Positions 28,703 through 38,654 are shown, numbered from the stretch's first letter. The stretch is 64,000 bases of DNA from Acinetobacter halotolerans (GCF_004208515.1 NZ_SGIM01000001.1:1-64000), one strand, 5' to 3'. Numbers and translations: made by a program. Notes: generated from the sequence alone by a model not told the origin.

Positions 28703-29353
28703 ATGAATAAAAAACATATTGTTCTTGCTGCGCTACTGAGTGTCACCAGCGTAGTTGTAAGTGCGAAAACAGACACTGCAAAACTTAGCCTACATCGCAA
28801 TGATATTAAGGTTTGGACCTATCAAACAGAAAATAATCCTGTGTTTCAGTATAAAGCTGAAACCACGTTTGATGTACCGCTAGAGCGTGCGGTGGCGGTG
28901 GTGTTGGATGTGGAGCGCGCCCCGAAATGGGTACCTTATGTCGGTAAAGCACAACTGTTGTCTCGTGACGAGAAAAAAGGTGAATTTATTCTGTATATGG
29001 TGCTGGATTTCCCCTTTCCGCTCAAAGACCGTGATGTGGTGATTAAAGGCAAAATGAGTAAAAATGCGGATGGTAGCATTAGTATTAAGAATCAAGCGAT
29101 TAAGTATGATTATCCTGAACAGCCTGACATTATCCGCTTGAGCCGCTATGAGGGTGATTGGACTTTTCAGAAAGTCGCGGAAAATAGAGTCAAAGTTTCC
29201 ACTAGTGGTTATGCTGATCCAGCAGGGGCGATTCCGTTGAGTTTTGTCAATATGTTTGTACAGCAACAGCCTTATCAAATGCTGATGAAAATGAAAAAAG
29301 AAGTGCATCATCCATTATATAAACAACCGAAATTACCTGATTTGCTGAAATAA
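28703..29353 (+). CDS. Exported START-domain protein
   Basis: A 216-residue protein. A signal peptide (MNKKHIVLAALLSVTSVVVSA) is followed by a START/polyketide-cyclase-like helix-grip domain over about 30-205, with KAETTFDVPLERAVAVVLD, APKWVPYVGKAQLL and the DFPFPLKDRDVV segment typical of bacterial START proteins. Such proteins bind hydrophobic ligands, possibly lipid or sterol-like molecules, in the periplasm. The ligand is unknown. It converges with the MFS gene on a strong shared terminator. Confidence 0.82.
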   Translation: MNKKHIVLAALLSVTSVVVSAKTDTAKLSLHRNDIKVWTYQTENNPVFQYKAETTFDVPLERAVAVVLDVERAPKWVPYVGKAQLLSRDEKKGEFILYMVLDFPFPLKDRDVVIKGKMSKNADGSISIKNQAIKYDYPEQPDIIRLSRYEGDWTFQKVAENRVKVSTSGYADPAGAIPLSFVNMFVQQQPYQMLMKMKKEVHHPLYKQPKLPDLLK

Positions 29354-29390
29354 AAAATGCCTGATTTAAAACATAAATCAGGCATTTTTT
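29352..29390. terminator. Bidirectional terminator, START gene / MFS gene
   Basis: Perfect 16-bp arms (29352-29367 and 29375-29390) with a 7-nt loop, A run before and T run after. It serves both convergent genes. Confidence 0.93.
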
Positions 29391-29394
29391 TAAT

Positions 29395-30582
29395 TTAAAC
29401 TTGAGGGCATTGTTGATACTGAGCGTTGTGTTTTCGTGAGAGTTTGATTTGAATAAACACCAAGATTAAACCAATGCTTGCTAATACTGCACCAATCATG
29501 GAAACCGCGGCATAGTTTAAACCGAGACTGAGTACCATCCCCCCTGCGGCCGCACCAATGGCATTGCCCAGATTAAATGCGCCAATATTAACTGAAGATG
29601 CGAGTCCTGATGCTTCATGGGCAACGGACATTACCCGCATTTGTAAGGGGGGAACAATCGCAAAGGCTGCTGCACCCCAAACCACCAAACCAATCGCAGC
29701 ACCCAGCTGAGTTTGTGCGAGGATCGGGAAAATGAGCATCAGTACGATCAATAACAGCAAGAAGCCAATTAAGGTCTTATCAATCGATAAATCAGCAAAT
29801 TTACCACCGAAATGATTACCCACTGAGAAACCAATCCCGATTAAGACCAGCATCATGGTAATAAAGAGTGGAGATGCTTGAGTGAACTCAACCAAGCTTG
29901 GCGCGATATAGGTATATAGGGTAAACATCGCTGAAGCCCCAAACACGGTTGTGAGCAATGCCAACACGACAGGCAGACGGGTCAGCACGCTGAGTTCCAT
30001 TTTTATATTGGGTTTTTGTCCAACAGAGCCAACAGGCAGGGCTTTCCAGAGCGATAACATGGTGATAACGCCGAGTACAGAAATCGCAAGGAAAGACATT
30101 CGCCAACCGATATTTTGCCCCACCCACGTCGCAAGTGGTACACCTCCAATATTGGCAATGGTCAGTCCCATGAACATGGTTGCAACCGCACTGGCCTGTT
30201 TATGTGTTGGAACGACACTCGCGGCAACCACGGAACCAATACCGAAGAATGCACCGTGATTCAGACTGGTGATCAGGCGTGCGCCCATAAGACTCATATA
30301 GTTCGGAGCAAACGCTGCGATCAGATTACCGATGGTAAAAATTGCCATCAACAGAATAAGGGCATTACGTCGGGCAAAGCCACCGAACCACAAGGTCATA
30401 ATGGGAGCACCCAGCATCACGCCCAATGCATAACCTGTGATCAGCATGCCTGCACTGGGGATGGACACGCCAAGATCGTTGGCAATATTGGGCAATAGCC
30501 CCATTGGAGAGAACTCTGTCGTACCGATTGCGAATGCACCAATCGCCAGTGCCAGTAAAGGAAGATTAATATGACGGCTCAT
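29395..30582 (-). CDS. MFS exporter (DHA1/AraJ-like)
   Basis: A 395-residue inner-membrane proton antiporter with 12 predicted segments. The N-terminus reads LALAIGAFAIGTTEFSPMGLLPNIA, a hallmark of the AraJ/YdhP-type DHA1 exporters, and the loop 2-3 signature is G-A-P-I-M-T-L-W. The start at 30582 (MSRHINLPLL) follows GGGAAC; an in-frame ATG at 30606 lacks a ribosome-binding site. It is divergent from a LysR gene, which probably controls it. Substrate unknown (sugars, drugs or small metabolites are possible). Confidence 0.88.
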   Translation of the reverse strand: MSRHINLPLLALAIGAFAIGTTEFSPMGLLPNIANDLGVSIPSAGMLITGYALGVMLGAPIMTLWFGGFARRNALILLMAIFTIGNLIAAFAPNYMSLMGARLITSLNHGAFFGIGSVVAASVVPTHKQASAVATMFMGLTIANIGGVPLATWVGQNIGWRMSFLAISVLGVITMLSLWKALPVGSVGQKPNIKMELSVLTRLPVVLALLTTVFGASAMFTLYTYIAPSLVEFTQASPLFITMMLVLIGIGFSVGNHFGGKFADLSIDKTLIGFLLLLIVLMLIFPILAQTQLGAAIGLVVWGAAAFAIVPPLQMRVMSVAHEASGLASSVNIGAFNLGNAIGAAAGGMVLSLGLNYAAVSMIGAVLASIGLILVFIQIKLSRKHNAQYQQCPQV

Positions 30583-30763
30583 ACTATTGTTCCCATTCAA
30601 ATGCAAAATTAAATGGAGAAATTGGCATCGTGTTCACCTCATCTTATTTTGCTCAACTGAGCGTATTTAGTTTATAGGTGCAATTCTGCGACGATTATTG
30701 TTGCTAAAAAATAGAGGAATTTGCAAAATATAGTTGATTAATTATCAATAATTGAGCGTTGCA

Positions 30764-31666
30764 ATGAAATCAACAATAGAGGAATTGGTTGCTTTTATTA
30801 GTATTGTGGACACGGGTTCTTTTATTGCCGCCGCAGAAAAATTAGGGCAGACCTCATCTGGGCTGAGTCGTTCGTTAAGCCGTTTAGAAACAAAACTAGA
30901 AGTGACTTTAGTCGAGCGAACCACACGTAAATTAAAACTTACCCAAGAAGGACAACAGTTCCTTAATCATGCCCGTAAAATTCTCAATGACTTAAATGCC
31001 GCGGAAGAAGCCTTGCAAAAATCAGATCAGGCGACCTCTGGTTTGATACGGATTGATTCGGCGATGCCTTTTATCTTGCATGTGATTGCACCCTTAGTGC
31101 AGGGTTTTAGACAGCGTTATCCCAATATTGATATAGAACTAAACAGCAATGATTTGGTCATTGATCTACTTGAACATAAAGCCGATGTGGCATTCCGTTT
31201 TGGAGAACTCCATGATTCAAGTCTACATGCCAAACTGGTGTGTAAAAGCCGAGTCTATATTGTTGCCAGCCCTGAGTATCTAAAACGTAAAGGCAGACCA
31301 GATCAGCCAAAACAACTATCCGATCATGATCTCATCGGCTTTACTCGTCCTGCTTATATCAATACATGGCCGATTAAAGTGGATAATGCGTATTTCTTGG
31401 CGCGAGCTCAAATGAAGGCATCTAGCGGGGAGACCGTGCGACAATTATGCTTGCGTGGGCAGGGAATCGCACGGCTATCAGAATATGAGATATGGAAAGA
31501 TCTAAAAGAAGGTCGTTTAGAAGCGCTATTTGAGGATCAAATTGAGCATTCATACCAAAGCATCCATGCGGTTTATTATCAACAAGAACATTTGCCGAAG
31601 CGTGTCCGTTTATTTATTGAGTTTTTGACTGAGCAATTAAGTCAGGGCTTTTCGGTTTGCCAATAG
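30764..31666 (+). CDS. LysR-family regulator divergent from MFS exporter
   Basis: A 300-residue LysR protein. The helix-turn-helix lies in residues 1-60 (FISIVDTGSFIAAAEKLGQTSSGLSRSL in order), and the effector domain begins near 85. The ATG at 30764 is preferred; a TTG at 30752 is in frame but poor. The 180-bp divergent spacing from the MFS gene is the standard layout of a LysR regulator and its target. The 3' end overlaps the convergent lipoprotein gene by 53 bp. Confidence 0.9.
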   Translation: MKSTIEELVAFISIVDTGSFIAAAEKLGQTSSGLSRSLSRLETKLEVTLVERTTRKLKLTQEGQQFLNHARKILNDLNAAEEALQKSDQATSGLIRIDSAMPFILHVIAPLVQGFRQRYPNIDIELNSNDLVIDLLEHKADVAFRFGELHDSSLHAKLVCKSRVYIVASPEYLKRKGRPDQPKQLSDHDLIGFTRPAYINTWPIKVDNAYFLARAQMKASSGETVRQLCLRGQGIARLSEYEIWKDLKEGRLEALFEDQIEHSYQSIHAVYYQQEHLPKRVRLFIEFLTEQLSQGFSVCQ

Positions 31667-32024
31667 CCTCATTCTGAAGCTGTACATTCAAGACAGGAAC
31701 TAATGCACCTTTGGCTTGAATGACTGAAACCATGATCTGCTGATTTTTTAAAGTACATTCAAGTTCAACGGTAGGCAAATATACACCCGACAAAATCAGC
31801 CCATTTTCATTGGGTTTTTTATAGGTCAATTTGAGTGTACTTTGTTGCTCATGGGTCGGGGCTTGTTCGAGTTTCCAAAACTCATAGCTCTGCTGGTTTT
31901 GCGTGGTTAAATACCCCTCTGCAAGTCTTTTACAGACCTGTTGCTGTTGATAAGCATTCTGATCGGTAAATTGGCAGCCCGTGAATAGGACGCTACATAC
32001 TATAAATAAGAGTTTATTTTTCAT
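31614..32024 (-). CDS. Hypothetical lipoprotein
   Basis: A 136-residue exported protein starting MKNKLLFIVCSVLFTGCQFTD, where the FTGC lipobox marks a lipid-anchored N-terminus at residue 17. The mature part is short and beta-rich with no recognised domain; it has no further membrane segment. A perfect AGGAGG ribosome-binding site sits 8 bp from the ATG at 32024, which rules out the longer frame starting at 32078. Its last 53 bases lie under the end of the LysR gene on the other strand. Confidence 0.75.
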   Translation of the reverse strand: MKNKLLFIVCSVLFTGCQFTDQNAYQQQQVCKRLAEGYLTTQNQQSYEFWKLEQAPTHEQQSTLKLTYKKPNENGLILSGVYLPTVELECTLKNQQIMVSVIQAKGALVPVLNVQLQNEAIGKPKSPDLIAQSKTQ

Positions 32025-32115
32025 TGCCTTATCCTCCTGTAGTTGATTTTTATAGCTTAATGGTGTTGTATAAACCAATACAGATACAGAAATTTTTAAA
32101 AAAGCAGTACAGAAA

Positions 32116-33543
32116 ATGACTTTTCAATATCAACGCCTTGCAGAACAGCTTGCACATAAAATTTATCAGCATGAATTACAGCCACAACATAAGTTGAGTT
32201 CTTTAAGGGAATTTGCACGTCAACAAAAAGTGAGTTTAAGTACGGCACAGCAATGCTATGAACTGTTGGAAGCAAGAGGGTTGATTTATGTGAAGGCAAA
32301 ATCTGGCTATTTTGTGAGTTCAAGACAATATCAAAGTCCCATTCCAGATAGCCCTCAATTTGAGTCCATGGCTCGGCAAGTTTCCAATTTGGATTTGCAG
32401 AATCAAATTCAGACTGCCTCAATTCAAAGTCATTTAACCCCATTAGGTGCGATTCAACTTTCTCCACATTTGATTCCTGTCGATGGTTTGCGCCGTTCTT
32501 TGCAACGAGCATTGAAGCATTGTCAGCCTGAAGATTTTTTGTATTGCAATAAACAGGGGCATGAGCAATTACGTCAGGCACTCTCTGACCACTGGCGTGA
32601 GGATGGGGTGTATATCGCAGCCGACGATATTTTTATTAGCAATGGTTGTTTGCCTGCGATTTCTTTGCTGATTCAACAGATGAGCAAAGAAGGCGATAGC
32701 ATTATGATTCCAACGCCGACTTTTAATGGTCAGCTGCAGTTGCTTGCAGGGTTGAAACGCAAAATTATTGAAATTCCTGCGGATCATCGAGGTATTGACT
32801 TAGAGCGCTTAGAATTCTTTATGCAGCAGGGTAGTGCCAAACTATGTTTGTTGACCGCCAATTTTCAAAATCCATTGGGTTATTGTTTAAGCAATCAACA
32901 GAAACAGCGGATTGCTGAGCTGGCTGAGCAGTATCAATGTTTTATTTTGGAAGATGATATTTATGCAGAATGTAGCTATCAAAAAGAACGTCCATTACCG
33001 ATTCGGCACTGGGATCGAAAAGGTTACGTGATTTTGTGTGGTTCGGTATCGAAGTCTTTATCCAGTGCCTACCGTGTCGGCTGGTTTTGCTTGGGGCAAC
33101 AACTTGAGCATCTACGCCCTCAATTTTTGGCGAATAATATTGGGGTGAATACGCCTTTACAGCTTGGGTTGGCAGATTTTATTTATAGTCGTGCTTATCG
33201 CGAGCATTTAGATCAGTTGAGACCTAAGCTGATGCAGCAGGTGGAACAATATCGTGCCTGTATTCTAGAGACCTTTCAGGGTATCCCGATTGCATTAAGC
33301 CAATCCCTCGGTGGTTATGCTTTGTGGATGCAGTTGCCAACCACGATTACAGGCTTGGAGCTGTACTATTTGGCGCAAAGCAAGGGCATTAATATTGTAC
33401 CTGGAGAGGTGTTTGGTGAAGATCAGCGTTATCAACATTATCTACGCTTAAATGCAGGACATGCCTTTACAGAAGAAATCCGCCAAGCGATTCAACAGTT
33501 GGCGGATTGGGTCAGACAGAGTTTGGAACCAGCTTTGAGTTAG
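32116..33543 (+). CDS. MocR/PdxR-type GntR regulator with aminotransferase domain
   Basis: A 475-residue regulator. An N-terminal GntR winged helix (residues 1-70: [37 protein letters not shown]) is fused to a class I aminotransferase-like domain (about 95-470). The latter carries the PLP-lysine segment [17 protein letters not shown] and [15 protein letters not shown] loop elements ([10 protein letters not shown]). This fusion defines MocR-family regulators, which sense PLP or amino-acid-derived effectors. Its target is unknown. The last 4 bases overlap the convergent alcohol dehydrogenase gene. Confidence 0.9.
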   Translation: MTFQYQRLAEQLAHKIYQHELQPQHKLSSLREFARQQKVSLSTAQQCYELLEARGLIYVKAKSGYFVSSRQYQSPIPDSPQFESMARQVSNLDLQNQIQTASIQSHLTPLGAIQLSPHLIPVDGLRRSLQRALKHCQPEDFLYCNKQGHEQLRQALSDHWREDGVYIAADDIFISNGCLPAISLLIQQMSKEGDSIMIPTPTFNGQLQLLAGLKRKIIEIPADHRGIDLERLEFFMQQGSAKLCLLTANFQNPLGYCLSNQQKQRIAELAEQYQCFILEDDIYAECSYQKERPLPIRHWDRKGYVILCGSVSKSLSSAYRVGWFCLGQQLEHLRPQFLANNIGVNTPLQLGLADFIYSRAYREHLDQLRPKLMQQVEQYRACILETFQGIPIALSQSLGGYALWMQLPTTITGLELYYLAQSKGINIVPGEVFGEDQRYQHYLRLNAGHAFTEEIRQAIQQLADWVRQSLEPALS

Positions 33544-34565
33544 TCAAAGTCAGCTTTGAGCACGACGCGGTAACGTGCTTGGCCTGAATGAAGTCGCTCA
33601 ATGGCGTCATTGAGTTGAGACATTGGGAATAACTCAATTTGCGGTGCAATCTGTTTACGTGCTGCGAACTGTAGTAGTTGACGCAGTGCCAAAGGAGAAC
33701 CTGTTGGCGAGCCAGTGACAGATTTTGCACCATCAATCAGCGAACCGACCGATACAGGTACAGGTTCCAAAGTTAGACCGAGGAAATGTAAGCAGCCATT
33801 GGGTGCAAGGGTGCTCAAATAAGCTTGCCAATTCAGCGTCACATTTACTGTGCTGAGCAATAAATCAAATTTACCACGTTGGGCCTTGATCGCTTGTGCA
33901 TCACGGCTATTCACCACATGGTCTGCGCCCATGGCTTTGAGTTCTTCGGTTTTCTCAGGATTGGAACTGAATGCAGTAATTTCACAGCCCCACGCTTTGA
34001 GTAATTTAATTGCGATATGACCTAAGCCACCGATACCAATCACCCCAACATGATGCGTCGCCTGAATCTTATGCTTAAGTAAAGGATCAAAAACCGTAAT
34101 CCCACCGCAAAGCAATGGTCCTGCACTCTCAGGATCTAAATCGTCAGGAAGAGGGATCACCCATTGCCAACCTGCACGGACTTTCTCGGCAAATCCACCA
34201 GCATGTCCCACGATGGTCGCCACGTTTTCGCCTGTACAGAGAACTTGATTGCCGCCAATACATGGATCACAGGCTTGGCAACTTTCAGCGGTCCAGCCAA
34301 TACCTACACGTTGACCGATTTTGAGTCCTTTAGCTTCTGAGCCAAGTGCAACAATGCTGCCAATAATTTCATGCCCCGCAACAGCAGGATAGCTTGTTGA
34401 GCGCCAATCATTATTAATCACAGACAGGTCAGAATGGCACAGACCACAGTATTCCACTTTGACTTCGACTTGATGCGCTTGTAATTCACCTGCATCAAAT
34501 TGGTAAGGAACCAGTTGTTCTCCTGCTTGCATTGCAGCATAAGCACGAATGAGGTTATTGCTCAT
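33540..34565 (-). CDS. Zinc-dependent alcohol dehydrogenase (YahK/CAD-like)
   Basis: A 341-residue medium-chain dehydrogenase/reductase. Catalytic-zinc ligands are in YCGLCHSD and AGHEIIG. The structural zinc lobe shows CxxCxxCx7C ([17 protein letters not shown]), and the nucleotide fold is [17 protein letters not shown]. These match the NADP-type cinnamyl-alcohol/YahK branch that reduces a broad range of aldehydes. Ribosome-binding site AGGAG. The MocR gene converges on it with a 4-bp overlap. Physiological substrate not defined by sequence. Confidence 0.9.
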   Translation of the reverse strand: MSNNLIRAYAAMQAGEQLVPYQFDAGELQAHQVEVKVEYCGLCHSDLSVINNDWRSTSYPAVAGHEIIGSIVALGSEAKGLKIGQRVGIGWTAESCQACDPCIGGNQVLCTGENVATIVGHAGGFAEKVRAGWQWVIPLPDDLDPESAGPLLCGGITVFDPLLKHKIQATHHVGVIGIGGLGHIAIKLLKAWGCEITAFSSNPEKTEELKAMGADHVVNSRDAQAIKAQRGKFDLLLSTVNVTLNWQAYLSTLAPNGCLHFLGLTLEPVPVSVGSLIDGAKSVTGSPTGSPLALRQLLQFAARKQIAPQIELFPMSQLNDAIERLHSGQARYRVVLKADFD

Positions 34566-34598
34566 AGCAACTCCTATTGAAGGAAAATTTGAAAGAAA

Positions 34599-35153
34599 CT
34601 ATTTAAAATAGCAGTCATTTTCGTGGTCATTGACCATACCTACAGCTTGCATAAAGGCATAGCAGGTGGTTGGTCCAACAAACTTAAAACCACGTTTTTT
34701 CAGTGTTTTGGAAAGTGTTTGACTGATCTCAGTTTGCGCAGGGGCTTCGCGATAATTCACGACATCATTCTCTTGCGTTTGATGGTCAACAAAATTCCAT
34801 AGCCAAGTCGTGACATCATCCACTTCATCTTTGAGTTTGAGCCAAGCAATGGCATTGTCTCGGATGGCTTTGAGTTTGCCCAAATGACGAATTAAACCAG
34901 CATCGCTGAGTTTGTCTTCAAGTTGATCATCTGTCAGTGCAGCGATTTCTATAATCGAAAATTGGAAGAAATGTGAGCGATAGTTTTCACGTTTTTTCAG
35001 TACGGTAATCCATGATAAGCCGGCTTGTTGTCCTTCGAGACATAGCATCTCAAATAAGCGGGCTTCATCATGCTCAGCTTTGCCCCATTCTTCATCATGG
35101 TAAGCGATATAGAGTGGATCGTTAGAGCACCAACCACAGCGTTGAGGGGACAT
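34599..35153 (-). CDS. tag: DNA-3-methyladenine glycosylase I
   Basis: A 184-residue base-excision repair enzyme removing 3-methyladenine from DNA. Family marks: RCGWCSNDPLYIAYHDEEWG at the N-terminus (zinc ligands Cys and His), the catalytic Glu in CLEGQQAGLSW, and C-terminal His and Cys ligands near VNDHENDC. Complete length. AGGAG precedes the ATG. It is in the same direction as mutY, another repair gene, but about 250 bp of non-coding DNA separates it from that group. Confidence 0.95.
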   Translation of the reverse strand: MSPQRCGWCSNDPLYIAYHDEEWGKAEHDEARLFEMLCLEGQQAGLSWITVLKKRENYRSHFFQFSIIEIAALTDDQLEDKLSDAGLIRHLGKLKAIRDNAIAWLKLKDEVDDVTTWLWNFVDHQTQENDVVNYREAPAQTEISQTLSKTLKKRGFKFVGPTTCYAFMQAVGMVNDHENDCYFK

Positions 35154-35404
35154 GAAACCACTCCTTATTTTTTATGAAATTCGTTTTTGATGGGTTTTTT
35201 TAAGAATCTTTGTGATGTCTTGTTGCGTCATTATTGGATTCTATCATCCGCCCACATGATCATGCACTTTAGTTGAAATATATTTTAGTTTTGTTCAGGT
35301 ATAATCTAAAAAGTAGTCAAAGCTTCGCAAGTTTTTCAGGGTGAGATGTAGCATCCATGCCATCTCTATAATCGTTATTCACTGCTCGATTTTAATCGAT
35401 TTAA

Positions 35405-35650
35405 TTAAATTTTAAATACCAGCCATTCATCAGCATGTGTATCCCAATAATACAATTCAGCGCTGTCTAAATCCGCAAATTTAAGCCAAAAGTCTTTGCC
35501 TGTTTTATCTGCAAAGCCTGTACTAATCAATAATGCATCTTCAGTGATTTCCATGATCCAGCCTTGATAACTGGTTCCATTGATGATGATTTTTTGCTGA
35601 TTTCCAGACTCTGCAAATTCAACCAGCCGTTCGATTAATACTTCTGACAT
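35405..35650 (-). CDS. Small conserved protein, possible Sm-like fold
   Basis: An 81-residue soluble protein, unassigned. The middle (IIINGTSYQGWIMEITEDALLI) has the spacing of an Sm1-type beta-barrel motif (G-x-x-Y-x-G, then acidic and hydrophobic positions), and a W-x-x-F-A-D-L-D segment follows. An Sm-like RNA-binding fold is therefore a guess, not a call. AGGAAC precedes the ATG. It starts 9 bp after the LytM lipoprotein gene and so is the last gene of the mutY group. Confidence 0.65.
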   Translation of the reverse strand: MSEVLIERLVEFAESGNQQKIIINGTSYQGWIMEITEDALLISTGFADKTGKDFWLKFADLDSAELYYWDTHADEWLVFKI

Positions 35651-35659
35651 TGCGTGTTC

Positions 35660-36196
35660 CTAACGTAAATAAGGGTATGGATTGACTGCACCACGTCCTT
35701 TGCCATTTAAATAAATGCCATAGTGCAAATGTGGGGCAGTGTGGCGTGCATTTCCCGTGTTGCCGACATAACCAATAAAGTCGCCTTTACGGACATAATC
35801 GCCAACATTGAGACCACGTTTATGCCCATTTAAATGTGCGTAATAATGCCATGAGCCTGCTGGTCCACGGATCCAAATGACTTTGCCACCTAAATTATTG
35901 TTGCGTAAATCAGCGACCAGCCCATCGGTTGCACTATACACTTTCGTACCACGCTCTGCCATGATATCAATACCCTCATGGCGACGACCTTGACTACGCG
36001 CAGCACCCCAAGTATCTCGTAATTCACTACGACTTACACCTTTGACAGGGATGGGCAAGCGACTGTCTAAACGCATTGTTTGAAGTTTGTTCAGTTGCGC
36101 ATCGGGCAATGGTGTCGGTTTTTTGGGGGCGGTGCTACACGCTGAAAGAAACACCATGAATACACCAAGAACCGTATAGCGGATTGGATGATGCAC
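35660..36196 (-). CDS. M23/LytM peptidase-domain lipoprotein
   Basis: A 178-residue lipoprotein. The signal sequence ends in the lipobox LSAC, and the M23 domain spans about 55-175 with the zinc ligands HEGIDIM (HxxxD) and HLHYGIY, plus WHYYAHL. All key residues are present, so it may be an active cell-wall endopeptidase, unlike the inactive EnvC/NlpD adaptors. It starts with GTG at 36196 after AAGGAG (6-nt spacing); an overlapping ATG is out of frame. It lies 31 bp behind mutY. Confidence 0.87.
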   Translation of the reverse strand: MHHPIRYTVLGVFMVFLSACSTAPKKPTPLPDAQLNKLQTMRLDSRLPIPVKGVSRSELRDTWGAARSQGRRHEGIDIMAERGTKVYSATDGLVADLRNNNLGGKVIWIRGPAGSWHYYAHLNGHKRGLNVGDYVRKGDFIGYVGNTGNARHTAPHLHYGIYLNGKGRGAVNPYPYLR

Positions 36197-36227
36197 ATCA
36201 ACTCCTTGTCATTGGACAGATCATCAT

Positions 36228-37277
36228 TTACTTAATGTCTTCTGCCTTTGGTTTCGCAGTAATCAATTTTTTCATGGCTGTGGGAACGCCTTTGGCAATC
36301 GCAGCTGCGGGGTTTAACCAGATACCACCGAGTTCGATACTGAGTTGTTCCTTTTGATCATGTTCCACGTGGAACAGTTTTTCATGTAATAGCCAAGTAA
36401 AGTGAGTGAAACTATGGTTTATCTGTACAGATGATACTTGAGCTTGAAGTTTGAAGTGTCGCTCAATCTGTTGTAATTCGGTTGCTTGCTCAATAATGGG
36501 TAAGCAATATAAGCCACCCCATAAACCGTGGGATTCACGTTGTTGCCATAACCATTCATCACCTGATTGGATCAGCAGCACATCAGCCGTTTTTACAGGG
36601 ACAGGCTTTTTGGCTTTTTTAAAAGGAAGCTGTTGTTCTAAGCCTTGTTGATAGGCTTGGCAATGTTGTTGCATTGGGCAATATAAACACAATGGTTTCT
36701 TCGGTGTACAAACGGTTGCACCCAAATCCATAATCGCTTGGGTATAGTCATGATTACGCTCGTGGGGACATAGTTGCTCTGCAATGTTCCATAAAGCACG
36801 CTCATGCACTGGCTTGGATAAATCATCTTCGATTGCAAAGAAGCGCGCTAAAACGCGTTTTACATTGCCATCCATAATCACGCCATATTGGCGTAGACCA
36901 AGTGACATCAGCGCACCTGCGGTAGATGGTCCAATACCAGGGAGTTCGATCCATTGTTCTAAGGTTTCAGGGAATTTACCTTGTTGACTGACGATCGCTG
37001 CGGCTTTGTGTAGGTTACGCGCACGGGCATAGTAGCCCAAACCAGCCCAATAGGGTGCAACGTCATCCCAACTGGCTTGACCAAGGGTTTCAACGGTCGG
37101 GAAGCGCTCAATAAAGCGATCGAAATATTGCAGAACGGTTTTGACTTGAGTCTGTTGCAGCATGATTTCTGATACCCACACTTTATAGGGATCATCCGCA
37201 ACTTGCCAAGGTAAATCATGGCGACCGTGTTGATCGTACCAAGTCAGCAGTGCATCGGAAAATGAGAAATCATGCAT
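36228..37277 (-). CDS. mutY: Adenine DNA glycosylase MutY
   Basis: A 349-residue repair enzyme excising adenine opposite 8-oxoguanine. Visible: the helix-hairpin-helix LPGIGPSTAGALM, the catalytic Asp in VIMDGNVKRVLA, the [4Fe-4S] ligands Cx6Cx2Cx5C (CTPKKPLCLYCPMQQHC), and a C-terminal NUDIX-like 8-oxoG reader domain (from about 225). Full length. First gene of a three-gene minus-strand group with the LytM lipoprotein and the small protein. Confidence 0.96.
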   Translation of the reverse strand: MHDFSFSDALLTWYDQHGRHDLPWQVADDPYKVWVSEIMLQQTQVKTVLQYFDRFIERFPTVETLGQASWDDVAPYWAGLGYYARARNLHKAAAIVSQQGKFPETLEQWIELPGIGPSTAGALMSLGLRQYGVIMDGNVKRVLARFFAIEDDLSKPVHERALWNIAEQLCPHERNHDYTQAIMDLGATVCTPKKPLCLYCPMQQHCQAYQQGLEQQLPFKKAKKPVPVKTADVLLIQSGDEWLWQQRESHGLWGGLYCLPIIEQATELQQIERHFKLQAQVSSVQINHSFTHFTWLLHEKLFHVEHDQKEQLSIELGGIWLNPAAAIAKGVPTAMKKLITAKPKAEDIK

Positions 37278-37421
37278 GAATCAGAACATTAAAAAGCAGA
37301 AGGATAGTATAGCGGAAATCAGGGATTGATAGGGTGTTATCTATCTTTCAAAAATACATGATGTGATATCGATACAGTAAAATATTTTATTTGAATTATA
37401 GTTAATGTCTGCTTGAGCAAA

Positions 37422-37437
37422 GCGGCATGGATGCCGC
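37422..37437. repeat. GCGGCAT palindrome, shorter version
   Basis: 7-bp perfect arms GCGGCAT / ATGCCGC with a GG centre, followed at once by a long imperfect hairpin (37441-37476). Related to the copies at 37684 and 63079. Confidence 0.65.
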
Positions 37438-37683
37438 CCATTGAGCTGTGGTATCAGGGAAGTACCATCAGCTCAATAGAGGGGTTTTGTTCCTTTTGAC
37501 CCGTCAAAAGTAAGGCACCACCTACACGTAATCATTTCAATTTTGAGTATAAAATGGGGTAATGCTCGCATTGCGAAATCATGCTAGGTTCTGATCTCAT
37601 TTGGGGATGTGTCTTCGGAGAGTTACTTTGGTTTTGTCCAAATGAGAAGCAACGCTTCGCAAGCAGCGCAAGGCAGTCCAACA

Positions 37684-37701
37684 GGCGGCATTCATGCCGC
37701 C
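37684..37701. repeat. GGCGGCAT palindrome, copy 1
   Basis: 8-bp perfect arms with a 2-nt centre. Flanks CAACA before and CTT-GCAC after are shared with the copy at 63079-63096. A third, shorter version lies at 37422-37437. Confidence 0.75.
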
Positions 37702-37795
37702 TTTGCACGAGCAACTGTTATCGAGGATTTAGATATCAAGATGATGTTAACTAGGATTTAAGTTTTGAAAAATCATCTAGCCAATTATTTACCGA

Positions 37796-38533
37796 TTATT
37801 TTAAATGTTTATCCAGCAACTCATACATCGCCTCAAGGCCTTGACGCTCTGCTTCAGCGTTATAGCCCAAGTCAACATTGTTGGCTTTGGCACGTTCATC
37901 AGCAAGTGGATTACTGAAACCATGTTTAGCATCTTCAAAGATGATCACCTCATGATCTACGTGAGCATCGTGCATTTCCTGACGGAAACTTGCTACGTCA
38001 TCTAAAGTCACCATACTATCGAGTTCACCATGGAGCACTAAGATCTCAGCTTTAACTTGATCTTTCTGTGCTGGTGCTTTAGGACTTAGTACCGCATGGA
38101 AGGTTGCGACTGCTTTTACATCTGCACCCGAACGCGCTAAATCAAGCACAACCTTACCGCCATAACAGAAACCAATAGCCGCCAGTTTCTCAGCATTAAC
38201 CTCAGGTTGAGCTGCTAACGTCGCTAAACCCGCTTGCGCACGACTGACAATGGTATCGGCATGTTCAAAAGTCTGATTCATCCATTCAGATGCTTGAGGA
38301 ACAGCAGTTGTGACTTTTTTATCACCATACATATCGATCGCTAAAGCCGCGTAACCATGCTCAGCAAGCTCACGGGCACGTTGCTCGGTATATTCATTAC
38401 GGCCCCACCATTCAGGTGCCACAATGACACCAGCCACAGGCGTATCGGTATTTGGTGTGGCAAAATAACCAATTAAACGTTGACCATCGGCTGCGGTGTA
38501 TTCAATTTCACGTGTGGTAATCGGAAAGCTCAT
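37796..38533 (-). CDS. Dienelactone hydrolase family protein
   Basis: A 245-residue alpha/beta-hydrolase. The nucleophile Cys is in GFCYGGK, the acid in the HGELDSMV region, and the His in KHGFSNP, the Cys-Asp-His triad of dienelactone hydrolases. An N-terminal oxyanion segment APEWWGRNEY is also present. The natural substrate may be a lactone or ester; no aromatic-degradation genes are nearby, so a carboxymethylenebutenolidase role is not assured. Single gene. Confidence 0.88.
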   Translation of the reverse strand: MSFPITTREIEYTAADGQRLIGYFATPNTDTPVAGVIVAPEWWGRNEYTEQRARELAEHGYAALAIDMYGDKKVTTAVPQASEWMNQTFEHADTIVSRAQAGLATLAAQPEVNAEKLAAIGFCYGGKVVLDLARSGADVKAVATFHAVLSPKAPAQKDQVKAEILVLHGELDSMVTLDDVASFRQEMHDAHVDHEVIIFEDAKHGFSNPLADERAKANNVDLGYNAEAERQGLEAMYELLDKHLK

Positions 38534-38654
38534 TTTAAAATCCTAATCTGTATTTTTAGAATGTTTCGATTAAAGCATAAAATCGGAAAATTGAAGACCT
38601 CACAAAAGTACAAATTTTGAGATCTTGCGTACTGAACCGAAAAATGAAGTATAA

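Larger units (their letters stand above)
37278..37795. other. Gene-free 518-bp stretch with palindromic repeats
   Basis: No real gene. It holds two short palindromes: GCGGCAT-GG-ATGCCGC (37422-37437) and GGCGGCAT-TC-ATGCCGCC (37684-37701). Between them are a long hairpin TTGAGCTG...CAGCTCAA (37441-37448 with 37469-37476) and a CCTTTTGACCCGTCAAAAG motif at about 37492-37510. A 60-codon minus-strand reading frame across the repeat (37532-37714) is a shadow of repeat DNA. Confidence 0.7.

Noticed and set aside
35280..35404. Plus-strand TATAAT at 35300 followed by a GAGATG...CATCTC hairpin as a small RNA
   Set aside because: No -35 box at proper spacing and no terminator; the hairpin is as easily the end of the minus-strand mutY group.
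37532..37714. A 60-codon minus-strand reading frame in the repeat-rich gap
   Set aside because: It runs through the palindromic repeat, has no ribosome-binding site and no domain; such frames recur wherever the repeat occurs.
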